Source of the DNA: an uncultured Collinsella sp.
GTDB taxonomy: Bacteria > Actinomycetota > Coriobacteriia > Coriobacteriales > Coriobacteriaceae
Direction of reading: 5' to 3'
Length of the DNA stretch: 64,000 nucleotides
Assembly: GCA_958450865.1 (NCBI GenBank)
Contig: CAUDNY010000004.1
Location: forward strand, 124,001 to 188,000
The notes below the pieces were generated by a model, which saw nothing but the letters and a program-made list of their open reading frames with translations, had not been told where the DNA came from and made no database searches. The position numbers and the translations under genes were made by a program. The stretch's first letter is position 1. Every line of letters starts with the position of its first letter. This document shows positions 50,655 through 60,702 of this stretch, piece after piece.

Positions 50655-51932
50655 TTACATCACAGCGCGCAGCTCAAACCGATCGCCGTTAATGCGGAAC
50701 TGGCAGTTGCCGTTCATGCGTTCGACGGCAAGCTTAATGCTCTTGGTTCCAAAGCCGTGCCCGGTGTGCGCGGCTACGGGCATGCCGTCGACCATGCGCG
50801 GCGCGCGGTCAAACGTGTTGGAAACCAACAGCAGCAGCTGGCTGTCCTCCAATCGCAGGTCAAAGTCGACGAATCGCTTTCCTTGGGGCGCGGCGCTTGC
50901 GGCGGTGATAGCGTTTTCCAAGGCATTCGAGAGCACGCTAAACAGGTCGGCGTCGCCTACGTGGACGGTTTCGGGTACGGCGGCGCGCAGGTTGGCGGTA
51001 ATGCCGTTTCTATTGATATCCGAGTTGAATGACGAAAGCGCAATGTTTACGGTCTCGTTGGCGCAGAAGCGGCGTACGGCGGTGCGATCGCCGGCTTCGC
51101 AGAGTTCGTCGATGCGTTTGAGCGCCTCGTCGGTGTGGCCTTCCTCAATTAAAGCGCCCAGGCCGCGTAGGAAGTGGCGCATGTCGTGGCGAAGAATTGA
51201 CAGCTCGCGCCCAGATTGACGCCAAGCCTCGAGCTCTTTGATGGCGGCGCTGTCGCGGGTTTCGAGCATCCAGCGCTCTCGCTCGGCGGTCTCCTTTTCT
51301 TCGTATTCGCGCAGGTAAACGGCAAGAAACATAAGATAGAAGGCACAGAGCGCAAATGCCAAAAACTCAACCGTCACCACCGAGCCCGAGTGGAACAGCG
51401 TGGTGTAGACGTTGGTGGCGTAGTCAAAGATGTAATAGACGAGCGGCAGGATTAAAAGGATGCCCAGCTCGGTGGGGCTTTTAATCGCCAGGCGGGGTCC
51501 AATGTCGCCGGCCCAATGCAGCAGGACGGCAAAGACGCCGAGCGTGGTAGCGATGCGTGCCAGATAGTACGCAATCTGAGAATTGGTTGCGGCAAAGGCG
51601 GCGATACCCATCCAATTGCTGAACTGACAGCTCAGATAGGCGCTGGTGACGCCCAATGCCGCGAGCAGCGGGCTCAGGCGGTAGCGCGCACACAAGTAGA
51701 CGGTAAGCGGCAGGTGCACGACGAGCGGATAGACCTGACGGGCAAAAAGCTCTCCGCCAACGACATTGGCGATCGAAAAGGCAGCGCCGGTTGCGGCTCC
51801 GACCCCCACCAACTCGAGTGCATGGCGTCGATTGATTTCGATACCGCACAGCGCCGCCGAGGCAAAGACGCCAAAGAGTAGCGTTGTGGCGTGGTGGATT
51901 GCCCAAAGGACCATTTCGACCGAGGAGATCAT
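50655..51932 (-). CDS. AgrC-like GHKL sensor histidine kinase
   Basis: The protein has 425 residues. Six hydrophobic helices span about 5-210. A coiled coil follows, then the phospho-acceptor box SILRHDMRHFLRGLG near residue 250, the N-box SNALENAITAA and the G-box GHGFGTKSIKLAVERMNG. This is the HPK10/AgrC-type kinase that pairs with LytTR regulators. Its ATG overlaps the regulator's stop by one base, so the two are coupled. It may sense a peptide or surface signal. The giant surface protein diverges from this pair. Confidence 0.93.
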   Translation of the reverse strand: MISSVEMVLWAIHHATTLLFGVFASAALCGIEINRRHALELVGVGAATGAAFSIANVVGGELFARQVYPLVVHLPLTVYLCARYRLSPLLAALGVTSAYLSCQFSNWMGIAAFAATNSQIAYYLARIATTLGVFAVLLHWAGDIGPRLAIKSPTELGILLILPLVYYIFDYATNVYTTLFHSGSVVTVEFLAFALCAFYLMFLAVYLREYEEKETAERERWMLETRDSAAIKELEAWRQSGRELSILRHDMRHFLRGLGALIEEGHTDEALKRIDELCEAGDRTAVRRFCANETVNIALSSFNSDINRNGITANLRAAVPETVHVGDADLFSVLSNALENAITAASAAPQGKRFVDFDLRLEDSQLLLLVSNTFDRAPRMVDGMPVAAHTGHGFGTKSIKLAVERMNGNCQFRINGDRFELRAVM

Positions 51933-52654
51933 CAGCGCCTCCCGCCCTCAAAGCGCACCGCAAAGTAGGCGTCTTGGAACCCCTGCTTGCTGCTGCGCGA
52001 CAGCGGAATGCACGCGCCGGAGCGCATGACGATGTCCGTGCGATCGAAGTGGTCGATGTTGCGCAAGTTGACCTGGTAGCTACGGTGGCATTTAAAGAAG
52101 GTGGCATTTTGCGCCAAACGGTCCTCGACGCTGCGGAACGACTCGAGTGCCTCGATATCGCGTCCGTCGCGCAGGTGGAAGACCACGTGCTTGTTGCGCG
52201 CCTCGGCATATTCGATGTCGGACAGGTGCAGGGCGTGGTAGCCAAAGGACGTTTTGATCACGAGCTCGTCGGTTGCCGCCGGGCGCATGCTCGAAAGCTC
52301 GTCGAGTAACTGCGCCAGGCGTTCGTAAGTCACGGGCTTGAGCAGATAGTCGAAGGCGCGGACCTCGTAGGACTCCAGTGCAAACTCGGGCGATGAGGTG
52401 AGAAACACCAGACGCACGGCGGTGTCGGCCTGGCGCAATTCGCGCGCGGTGTCCATGCCGTTGACGAGCGGCATGATCATGTCGAGCAGGATGATGTCGG
52501 CGCGCGACGCGGCGTGGCGCGCCAGCAGGTCCTCGCCGCGCGTAACGAGCGCAACATCGACCGCCGTGCCCGTCTCGGTCGACCAACGGTCGATCATTCG
52601 GTGCAGTCTATCTAGAAAAGCGACGTCATCGTCGCAGGCAATAATCTTGAGCAT
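51932..52654 (-). CDS. LytTR-family response regulator
   Basis: The protein has 240 residues. The receiver domain has acidic residues at 8-10, phospho-acceptor Asp58 (ILLDMIMP), the switch Thr/Ser in LTSSPE and Lys in YLLKPVT. The LytTR DNA-binding domain covers about 135-235 (IEYAEARNKHVVFHLRDG, FKCHRSYQVNLRNI). It is first in the two-gene operon, with the surface-protein gene on the other side of the intergenic region. LytTR regulators bind paired sites with an ACCGTT-like core, and two similar sequences lie just upstream. Confidence 0.95.
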   Translation of the reverse strand: MLKIIACDDDVAFLDRLHRMIDRWSTETGTAVDVALVTRGEDLLARHAASRADIILLDMIMPLVNGMDTARELRQADTAVRLVFLTSSPEFALESYEVRAFDYLLKPVTYERLAQLLDELSSMRPAATDELVIKTSFGYHALHLSDIEYAEARNKHVVFHLRDGRDIEALESFRSVEDRLAQNATFFKCHRSYQVNLRNIDHFDRTDIVMRSGACIPLSRSSKQGFQDAYFAVRFEGGRR

Positions 52655-52695
52655 TCGGCCCCCTTAGTAATTCGATTTTGCCACATTGGGCGCGT

Positions 52696-52724
52696 ACCGC
52701 TCGCGGGGGTGCGCACCGTTTGCG
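52696..52724. promoter_or_regulatory. possible paired LytTR-type sites
   Basis: ACCGCTCGCG (52696-52705) and ACCGTTTGCG (52715-52724) are direct repeats 19 bases apart in the 241-bp region between the LytTR regulator and the surface protein. LytTR boxes are usually 21-22 bases apart, so the spacing is off. The rest of this region shows no gene. Confidence 0.25.
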
Positions 52725-52895
52725 CCCCACGGCGTGCAACTCGCGCCAAGCGGCAGGGCGTTAGAAAGTGCAGCAGCAAAATAATCCGTGGATAAACATG
52801 TCAATACATGCTGGTGGCTGGCCGGGGAACACGCCAGCCGCCAGCGCCAAACGATGCCAGACATCGCGAAGCATAGGGATAAAGGGAGCTGCACG

Positions 52896-55800
52896 ATGAG
52901 GGAGAAGAAGATGGGGATGCGCACTGTGTTGACGCGCCTGCTGGGTATCGCCACCGTGGCCTGCGCGCTCGTGGCAACGCCGGCGGTTGCTGAGGCGGCG
53001 ACTACGGCGGATATTCCTTCGAACGTGAAGATAGCCCAAACAAAGAGCAACAACTCCTACGTTGCCGATACGGTGACGCTCGAGGCGGGCGAGGATTACG
53101 TTGTTGGTGGAGAGATCGAGATCAACCACTACGTCGTAAAGGGCGGTACCAAGCAAAATCCGACGCGCATTTATCTCACCGAGAATGCATATCAAGGTCG
53201 CTGGAATGGTTCCATTAAGGACAAAAGAGGCAGCGGCTACGACGAACTCTTTGTGCTCGACGGCGGCTATATCGAGTTCATAGGAACCAACGGGAATGGC
53301 AGGACTCCCGTCTATTGCAACGGCAAGAGCTTTTTGTCCGACAATGCCGGCAAAAGAGGCGGTTACGGCGATGGCGCCGATAAAAACAGGGTTTCCGGCA
53401 GCCTGAACCTTAAGGTTTCCGGCATCGAGTTTAAGACGGTAACCTCAGGGGTGTCTAAGAGGGCAATTGCGCTGTACGGCACGATGGTCGATGGCGAAAC
53501 GGCAACCTTCGACAATGTCAAGGTTAGCAAATGGGGCTGTACAGCGAACGGTGCGAATTATGGTGGCAGTCACGAGTACAGCAACATCGCAACAGGATAT
53601 GAGGCCTCTCCGGCGCCGGTTACAATCCTCAGCTCGGCGAACGGTGCAAAGAGTTTGGACGTCACGTTTAGCAACTGTGAATTAACGGATAATGAAGATG
53701 ACTGTGCTGGTGCGCTAAGTGTCGTAGGCCGTGGGTGCAGGCCCAAGGTTGTGCTCAACAACTGCACCTTCAAGAACAATCAACAAGAATCGATCTGGTG
53801 CAAAGAACTTAACGTGCAGGATAAAAATGAGCATACCCATGCTGGCAACATTGTTGTCAATAATGCGGACATTACGCTGAACGGCTGCACCATCACATCG
53901 ACGCAAGAAGCGGCGAACTATACGCAAGATATGGTTATGACGAGCGCAATTGCGGTGGCTAAAAATTCGACATGTACGCTCAACAATACGCAGGTGAGTG
54001 ACACTTATGCAGAGGGCACGTACTACTATTCCGATGCGAACACGCGTCGAAACACCGTGTATGCTCACGGAACGGTGATGCTCGCCGGTAATACGACCAT
54101 TACCACTAATGGCGATAAGGGCGCCCGAGGCCTTGCGCTCGACACGCCGGGGATTAATTACTACGGCAAACTGAATATTGCAGAATCCTTCGCGGGCAAG
54201 GTCCAGCTGTCGCTCAAGGACGATCAGCTGGGCGCCTATACGGGCACACAGTGGAAACTTGGCACTTGCGATATCGATGAGGCCGACCTGCGCGCTCGCG
54301 TTACTACGGACGACCCGAGCGTCGGCATCGGAAAGACAGACGACGGATATGTGTACGCCTCGCGCCTGCCGCACGAGCATGTGTGGTCGGTGGAAAACGC
54401 CTCCAACAGCTCATATCAGCTAAAGGTCACCTGCTCCGGTAAGATGCGTCCGAGCGATTGCAACTACAAAAATGGTTATGCCGTCGAGCTGGGTATCGAT
54501 GGGGCAACGCCGGATAAGGGAAAGCTGGGCGTTACATACAGCGGCAGTGAGGTCACTCCAACGCTGACGATGTCGAATAAGGACGGCTACGCTCGAGACG
54601 ATATCGTCTCGACGGGAGGCGTACGTATCTCCGGGTCTCAGTATTACAAGCTTTCGAACTGGGGCGACAGCAAGGGCGACCCACTGGAAAAAGTTCCTAC
54701 CGATGCGGGCATTTACCGTATCGAGTCCAAAGTTAAGGTTGATGGCCAGGATGGCGCCCTGACGCTCACCCGCGAGTTCCAGATTAAGCCGCTTGATTTG
54801 CGCGATGTCGGCGGGATCACTTTTGAATTCAATAATGGCGGAGAAGACATCAAGATCAATGGTGAGACAGTTCGTGCGTACCCGTGGACGGGTAAGACGA
54901 TTATGCCGAGCTTCTCTGTTAAGGTCTACAACTACGACACTCAAAGTTGGTCGTACTTTGTCAAGGGCGACGACTACGAGATTGATAATGATCCGTCGTA
55001 TAGCACGGTGAGCGCGGTCGATCCTCCCAGTTCCAATTCCTATTATCCGTACTACTTGGTCTATATCAAAGGCAAAGGTAACTATACGGGCTCGGCATAT
55101 GCAAACTGGACCATCACGGGCACGCAGTTCGAGAACGTGACGGCCAAGGGATTTAAAGGCCCCTATGACGGGCAGCCGCATGGCGTCAACATCTCGGTGG
55201 AAAATGCTCCTGCCGATATGAAGATCGAGTACAACGTTGCTGGGAGCGACGAATGGACGACGGGGGCTCCGAGCTTTACAGATGTCCAGTACGATGGCGG
55301 AGACGTTTGTGCCGTAACGGTCAATTACCGCATTACCGCGAATGACTATGTGACGAAGAGCGGATCGGCTAAGATCGAGATCGAGCCTGCCGACCAGCCT
55401 GTTCCGTGGCTTTATATCGCTAGCGCTGGCACGGGTGTCAAGGTCAAGGACGAAAGCGCGCATTTCCTTAATGACGGGTCGCTTTCCAACTTGAATGAGA
55501 CCTATGAGTGGAAAAAATTCGGGGCAAAAAGGTGGAAATCCGTCCCTGCCGGTGAAACTTCAATCGACAATTTGTCCGCCGAGATGTACGAGGTGCGCTT
55601 TAAGGAGGACAACAACCACTATCCTTCGAAGGCTAACGTCTTCACAATCGCGGAGGGTCCTTGCGCGTCGAAGGACGGTACTTGGTATAAGACCGAAGGC
55701 TCAGATGGCATCCACTGGCAGGTGTGCCGCTGCAAGGAGAAGGTAAACGAAGGCAAGCATGAGTTCTGCTGGAAGGAGGTCACGGCCCCTACCAGCGAGA

Positions 55801-58800
55801 AACCCGGTCTAAAGCGGTATCAATGCTCCACGTGCGGCTATGTCCTGCGCGAGGAGAAGATTCCTCCGGCGTGCATCGGCGGTTATGTCGGCGTGTATGA
55901 CGGCAAAGAGCATGCCGTGAGCGTTGACCTTAAGGCTGGCGCGACGGCTCAGTTCAGCATCGACGGTGGCATCACGTGGAAAACGGATGCTCCTACAATC
56001 AAAAACGTCGGCAAGACCACGGTCGACTATAAGGTGACCACCCCTGGTGCTTCTGACATCAAGGGACGGGTGACGCTCGAGGTGACGCCGTGCCCGATTA
56101 CGGTGGCGCCTGCTACTGCTTCTAAAACGTATGGCGATCCGGATCCCGACTTTACCTATAAAGTGACGGCTGGTTCTCTTATGGAGGGCGATACGCTTTC
56201 CGGTATTACGTACAAGCGCGATGAGGGCGAGAATGTCCTGACCGGTTATAAGACGTACAAGGTGACGGCTTCTCAGGAAGAGGGTGCCAACGCTAATTAC
56301 GACATTGCGTTTGAGGCAGGCGAGTTCACCATCACACGTCGCACTATCGAGGTGACGTGGAATGTTGGTCAATACGTTTACAACGGCCAAGAGCAGGGCC
56401 CCACGGCAGAGATAACCAATCTGGTTAACGGCGACGACGTGTCTCTCAAGGTCACTGACGCCGCAAAGGTAAATGCCGGCACGTATACGGCGAAGGTGAC
56501 TGGGCTCGTCGGTGAGCAATCGGTTCTCGCTAATTACCGCATGCCTTCGGGCATCGAGTGCAGGTACACCATCGCCAAGGCTGATAGGGGGCACGCTCCT
56601 GAGGTTAAGGTGACGGCGGAGACCGTAAGCGGTAAGCACGACGGCAAGATCGAGGGCGTCGATACATCGATGCAGCTGGGCAAGCCTCGCAAGGAAATGA
56701 TGTTCATCAAGGCAAGCGATCTGGTCGATGGCGACAAGCTTGAGAATCTGGCGCCTGGTTCATATCGCCTGTGCTACGGGGCGACGACGAATTATGAAGC
56801 CTCCGAGATCGTTACCGTTACCATCGTCGCTGGGCCTAAGCTTAAGCTGACGTTGCCGGCTGAGCAGACGGGCTACACGCTCACGGCTGACGCGACCGAG
56901 CTCGACTGGCATGGTTCTGCGACGCTTAAGCTTACGGTTGCGGATGGCTATTACGCGACCAAGGGTCTTGCTGTTAAGGCAAACGGCGAGACCATCAAAC
57001 CCAGCGAGCAGGGTGTTTACAAACTGTCTAAGGTTGAGAAAGACACCGCGATCACCGTTGAGGGTATCGCCAAGCACGAGCCCGATGGCACCGGCTGGAA
57101 GAGCGACGGTTCTTCTCACTGGCATGTTTGCACGTGCGGTGAGCGGATTGACGTTGCAGAGCATACCTTCGAGTGGGTAATCGACGAGAAGCCTACGGTC
57201 GAGAAGCCTGGATCCAAACATTTGCACTGCACTGTCTGTGACTACAACTCCTCCGATAAGGTTGTAATCCCGGCAGCCTCTGTTGCCGGCTATTCCGGCG
57301 AGTATGACGGCAAGGTCCACGCTGCCGATGTCTCGGCCCTGCCCGAGGGCACGGCGGTCCAGTACAGCATCGACGGTGGCGTCACTTGGTCTGCCACGGT
57401 CCCCGAGATCAAGAACGTCGGCACCCTGCCGTTCAAGTACAGCGCGACCGTCGACGGCGCCGCTATCGAGGGCGAGGCGGAGCTTGTGGTGACGCCGCGC
57501 AAGGTCACTGTGACGGCGTCCGATGCCTCCAAGACGTACGGTAACGATGATCCCGAACTGGGCTGGAAGGTCACCAAGGGCGAGCTCGTCGAGGGCGAGT
57601 CCCTTGAGGGCATCACCGTCTCCCGCAAGGCCGGCGAGACCGTGAACAAGGACGGCTACGTCGTGACAGCGACGCAGACCGACGTCGCTAACCCCAACTA
57701 CGAGATTACGTTCGTTGATGGCAGGTTCACCATCGACAAGCGCGAGCTCACCGTGGAGTGGGACGCTACCACCGAGTTCACCTACGACGGCGAGAAGCAT
57801 TGTCCCGAGGCGGAGCTCGGCAACGTCATCGGCGATGACGACGTCTCCGCGTATGTCGACGGCGGCGCGGTCAAGGCCGGCGCCTACACGGCGGAGATCA
57901 CCGAGCTGACGGGCGCCGACAAGGGCAACTACAAGCTGCCGGCCACGGGTCTGACGTGCGAGTTCTCCATCAAGAAGGCGCCCAAGGGCGCGCCGGTGGT
58001 CCAAGGTGTGGCCGAGACCGTCAGCGCCAAGGCTGACGGCAGGATCACGGGCGTCGACGCCACCATGGAGTGGCGCGCCAAGGACTCGGGCGAGTATCAG
58101 GCTGTGCCCGAAGACGCGACCGAGCTCAGCGGCCTTGCCGCGGGCGCGTACGAGGTGCGGTACCGCGCCGATGACAACCACGAAGTCTCCGCCGCGACCA
58201 AGGTTACGGTTGCCACGGGCCGCAAGCTCGCTGTGGCGCTGCCCGCCGAACAGGTCGGCTACAAGCTCGCGGCTGACGCGACCGAGCTCGACTGGCATGG
58301 CTCTGCCACCCTCACTATCAGCATCGAGGACGGCTACTTTGCCGACTCCCTCACCTATGCCGTCAAGGTCAACGGAGACGCCGCGACGCTCAACGACCGC
58401 GGCGAGTTCATCGTCCAGGACGTCGAGGGCGACGTGAGGGTGACGGTCGAGGGCGTGCGCAAGCACGAGACTGTGAGCGATACGTGGATCTCCGACGACA
58501 ATACGCACTGGCACGAGTGCACTTGCGGCGGCAAGATTGACGAGGCCGCACACACCTTTACGTGGGTTGTCGACACGCCTCCCACGGCGACCGAGAAGGG
58601 CTTCGGTCACCATCAGTGCGTCGTCTGCGGGTACGCCCTTGCCTCCGAGGAGATTCCGGCTGCCGCCATTTCCGGCTACTCCGGCGAATACGACGGCGCG
58701 TATCACACGGTCAATACTTCGGCGCTGCCCGAGGGTGCGACGGCCGAGTACAGCACCGACGACGGCAAGACCTGGTCTGCCACTGCCCCCGAGATCAAGG

Positions 58801-60500
58801 ACGCCGGCGTGCTGGATGTTGCCTATAAGGTGATGATCGGCGGTGCGACGGTCGAAGGCCAGGTGACGCTCGAGGTCAAACCGCGTGCGATCACGGTCAG
58901 CGCTCAGGACGCCTCCAAGATCTATGGCGAGAAAGACCCCGTCTTTGAGTGGTCGGTCACCTCTGGCGAGCTCGTCGGGGACGATACGCTTGAGCTCGAG
59001 ATCGAGCGCGAGGACTGTGACGACGTGCGCGAGGGCGGTTATGCTCTGCGCCTGACGCAGCCCGAGGGTGCGAACCCCAACTACGCGATTACGTTCATTG
59101 ACGGCACGTTCATCATTAACCAGCGTCTGCTCACCGTGACGTGGGGTACCACCGAATTCGTCTACGACGGCAAGGAGCACTGCCCCGTGGCAGAGCTTGG
59201 CAACGTCATCGGCAAGGATGACCTTGGTGCATTCGTTGACGGTTCCCAGACCGAGGTCGGCACCTATACGGCGACCCTCGTCGAGCTGACGGGCAAGGCC
59301 GCGGGCAACTACGCGCTGCCCGCCGATGGCTTGACCTGCGAATTCTCCATCAAGAACGCCGCGCAGGACGCGCCGGTGGTCCAGGCCGAGGCCGAGACCG
59401 TGAGCGGCAAGAAGGACGGCAAGATCACGGGCGCCGACGGCACCATGGAGTGGCGCGCTCAGGGCGCCGTCGAGTACCAGGCCGTGGGCAAGGATGTGAC
59501 CGAGCTCAAGGACCTCGCTGCCGGCGTGTACGAGGTGCGCTACCAGGCTAAGGCCAACTACGACGCCTCTGCCGTTACCGAGGTTACCGTGAAGGCGGGC
59601 CGCAAGCTCGTCGTGACGCTGCCGGGTAATCAGGTGGGCTACACGCTCACCTCGACGGCAACCGAGCTCGACTGGCACGGCTCCGCAAAGCTCGCCATCA
59701 GCATCGACGGCGCGTACTTTACGGGCAAGAACTATGCTGTCAACGTCAACGGTAAGGCCGTTAAGCTCGCTGACGACGGCACCTATGAGCTCAAGGACGT
59801 CGAGGGCGATGTGAACGTGACGGTCGAGGGTGTGCTCAAGCACGAGCCCGACGGCTCCGGCTGGGCGCACGACGCCAAGAACCACTGGCATATCTGTCGT
59901 TGCGGCGAGGTCCTCGACAAGGCCGAGCATACCTTTGAGTGGATTGTCGACAAGCCGGCAACCGCCGAGGCCAAGGGCGAGAGGCACCAGGAGTGCACGG
60001 TTTGCGGCGAGAAAGGCGTAACCGAGGACATCGCGATCCTGGCACCAACGATTATCGAGGGCGCAGGCCAGGCGATCACGGTCGACGCCGCCAAGGACCT
60101 GAGCTTCCGCTCGAACGCGCCGATCAAGTACTTCCAGAAGGTGCTGGTTGACGATAAGGAAGTCGCCGCCGAGAACTACGTGCTCACCGAGGGTTCCACG
60201 ATCGTGACGCTCAAGACGAGCTTCCTGAAGACGCTCGGCGTGGGCGAGCACAAGCTGAGTGTGGTTTCGACCACGGGCACGGCAGAGACGACCTTTACCA
60301 TCGCCGAGGCCGCCAAGCCGACGCCCGACTCGAGCCAGACCACCACGACCACGACGACCACGTCTTCTAAGTCCAAGAAGAAGACCGGCAAGGGCGCCTT
60401 GCCTTCGGTCGGCGACGGTACGTACGCCATGGCTGGTGGCGTACTTGCAGCTGGCATGGCAGTTCTGCTGCTGGCCTTCGCCATGAAGCGTCGCGCCTAG
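52896..60500 (+). CDS. giant modular surface protein with sortase-type anchor
   Basis: The protein has 2534 residues. A signal peptide ends near residue 33-35. A parallel beta-helix-like region covers about 45-490, with repeated FSNCELTDN and LNNCTFKNNQ type turns. Three modules of about 460 residues begin near 926, 1397 and 1859, with a partial fourth near 2318. Each module holds a HWxxC...C metal-ribbon-like unit, a YSGEYDGxxH unit, an MBG/YDG unit (ASKTYGDPDP), an xFVYDGKEHCP unit and a LPAEQVGY...ELDWHGSA unit. A Thr/Lys-rich wall linker precedes LPSVGD (2502-2507), a helix and KRRA, so valine replaces the sortase threonine. GGGAG precedes ATG. Confidence 0.93.
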   Translation: MREKKMGMRTVLTRLLGIATVACALVATPAVAEAATTADIPSNVKIAQTKSNNSYVADTVTLEAGEDYVVGGEIEINHYVVKGGTKQNPTRIYLTENAYQGRWNGSIKDKRGSGYDELFVLDGGYIEFIGTNGNGRTPVYCNGKSFLSDNAGKRGGYGDGADKNRVSGSLNLKVSGIEFKTVTSGVSKRAIALYGTMVDGETATFDNVKVSKWGCTANGANYGGSHEYSNIATGYEASPAPVTILSSANGAKSLDVTFSNCELTDNEDDCAGALSVVGRGCRPKVVLNNCTFKNNQQESIWCKELNVQDKNEHTHAGNIVVNNADITLNGCTITSTQEAANYTQDMVMTSAIAVAKNSTCTLNNTQVSDTYAEGTYYYSDANTRRNTVYAHGTVMLAGNTTITTNGDKGARGLALDTPGINYYGKLNIAESFAGKVQLSLKDDQLGAYTGTQWKLGTCDIDEADLRARVTTDDPSVGIGKTDDGYVYASRLPHEHVWSVENASNSSYQLKVTCSGKMRPSDCNYKNGYAVELGIDGATPDKGKLGVTYSGSEVTPTLTMSNKDGYARDDIVSTGGVRISGSQYYKLSNWGDSKGDPLEKVPTDAGIYRIESKVKVDGQDGALTLTREFQIKPLDLRDVGGITFEFNNGGEDIKINGETVRAYPWTGKTIMPSFSVKVYNYDTQSWSYFVKGDDYEIDNDPSYSTVSAVDPPSSNSYYPYYLVYIKGKGNYTGSAYANWTITGTQFENVTAKGFKGPYDGQPHGVNISVENAPADMKIEYNVAGSDEWTTGAPSFTDVQYDGGDVCAVTVNYRITANDYVTKSGSAKIEIEPADQPVPWLYIASAGTGVKVKDESAHFLNDGSLSNLNETYEWKKFGAKRWKSVPAGETSIDNLSAEMYEVRFKEDNNHYPSKANVFTIAEGPCASKDGTWYKTEGSDGIHWQVCRCKEKVNEGKHEFCWKEVTAPTSEKPGLKRYQCSTCGYVLREEKIPPACIGGYVGVYDGKEHAVSVDLKAGATAQFSIDGGITWKTDAPTIKNVGKTTVDYKVTTPGASDIKGRVTLEVTPCPITVAPATASKTYGDPDPDFTYKVTAGSLMEGDTLSGITYKRDEGENVLTGYKTYKVTASQEEGANANYDIAFEAGEFTITRRTIEVTWNVGQYVYNGQEQGPTAEITNLVNGDDVSLKVTDAAKVNAGTYTAKVTGLVGEQSVLANYRMPSGIECRYTIAKADRGHAPEVKVTAETVSGKHDGKIEGVDTSMQLGKPRKEMMFIKASDLVDGDKLENLAPGSYRLCYGATTNYEASEIVTVTIVAGPKLKLTLPAEQTGYTLTADATELDWHGSATLKLTVADGYYATKGLAVKANGETIKPSEQGVYKLSKVEKDTAITVEGIAKHEPDGTGWKSDGSSHWHVCTCGERIDVAEHTFEWVIDEKPTVEKPGSKHLHCTVCDYNSSDKVVIPAASVAGYSGEYDGKVHAADVSALPEGTAVQYSIDGGVTWSATVPEIKNVGTLPFKYSATVDGAAIEGEAELVVTPRKVTVTASDASKTYGNDDPELGWKVTKGELVEGESLEGITVSRKAGETVNKDGYVVTATQTDVANPNYEITFVDGRFTIDKRELTVEWDATTEFTYDGEKHCPEAELGNVIGDDDVSAYVDGGAVKAGAYTAEITELTGADKGNYKLPATGLTCEFSIKKAPKGAPVVQGVAETVSAKADGRITGVDATMEWRAKDSGEYQAVPEDATELSGLAAGAYEVRYRADDNHEVSAATKVTVATGRKLAVALPAEQVGYKLAADATELDWHGSATLTISIEDGYFADSLTYAVKVNGDAATLNDRGEFIVQDVEGDVRVTVEGVRKHETVSDTWISDDNTHWHECTCGGKIDEAAHTFTWVVDTPPTATEKGFGHHQCVVCGYALASEEIPAAAISGYSGEYDGAYHTVNTSALPEGATAEYSTDDGKTWSATAPEIKDAGVLDVAYKVMIGGATVEGQVTLEVKPRAITVSAQDASKIYGEKDPVFEWSVTSGELVGDDTLELEIEREDCDDVREGGYALRLTQPEGANPNYAITFIDGTFIINQRLLTVTWGTTEFVYDGKEHCPVAELGNVIGKDDLGAFVDGSQTEVGTYTATLVELTGKAAGNYALPADGLTCEFSIKNAAQDAPVVQAEAETVSGKKDGKITGADGTMEWRAQGAVEYQAVGKDVTELKDLAAGVYEVRYQAKANYDASAVTEVTVKAGRKLVVTLPGNQVGYTLTSTATELDWHGSAKLAISIDGAYFTGKNYAVNVNGKAVKLADDGTYELKDVEGDVNVTVEGVLKHEPDGSGWAHDAKNHWHICRCGEVLDKAEHTFEWIVDKPATAEAKGERHQECTVCGEKGVTEDIAILAPTIIEGAGQAITVDAAKDLSFRSNAPIKYFQKVLVDDKEVAAENYVLTEGSTIVTLKTSFLKTLGVGEHKLSVVSTTGTAETTFTIAEAAKPTPDSSQTTTTTTTTSSKSKKKTGKGALPSVGDGTYAMAGGVLAAGMAVLLLAFAMKRRA

Positions 60501-60518
60501 TCGCTGCCCTGCCCCTAA

Positions 60519-60552
60519 GGGGTCCGGATCTGACAAGCCGGACCCCTTTTTT
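60519..60552 (+). terminator. terminator of the surface-protein gene
   Basis: GGGGTCCGG and CCGGACCCC pair perfectly around ATCTGACAAG and are followed by six T. Confidence 0.95.
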
Positions 60553-60617
60553 GTGCCGCCGCGAGATCGCCTCGTGGACAAAAACTCCGTCCGAAATTGA
60601 ATCTTTATTTCAACTTT

Positions 60618-60667
60618 ACACCTAGGTTTACAGCTGTCTTGTCAGCTGTAAACCTAGGTGTCATACT
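60618..60667 (+). promoter_or_regulatory. nadABC promoter within a 19-bp-arm palindrome
   Basis: ACACCTAGGTTTACAGCTG (60618-60636) pairs perfectly with 60643-60661 across six bases. A promoter fits inside: TTGTCA (60640-60645), 16 bases, then CATACT (60662-60667). A repressor bound here would cover the -35 box and spacer. Each arm also holds a smaller dyad-like unit (CCTAGG, and CAGCTG at the inner end), so two dimers may bind. Control of NAD synthesis by NiaR, NrtR or NadQ is known in other bacteria; which one acts here cannot be told. Confidence 0.75.
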
Positions 60668-60702
60668 AAAGCCCCAAGATTCGCCAAAAGAGAGGGGCCT
60701 TG

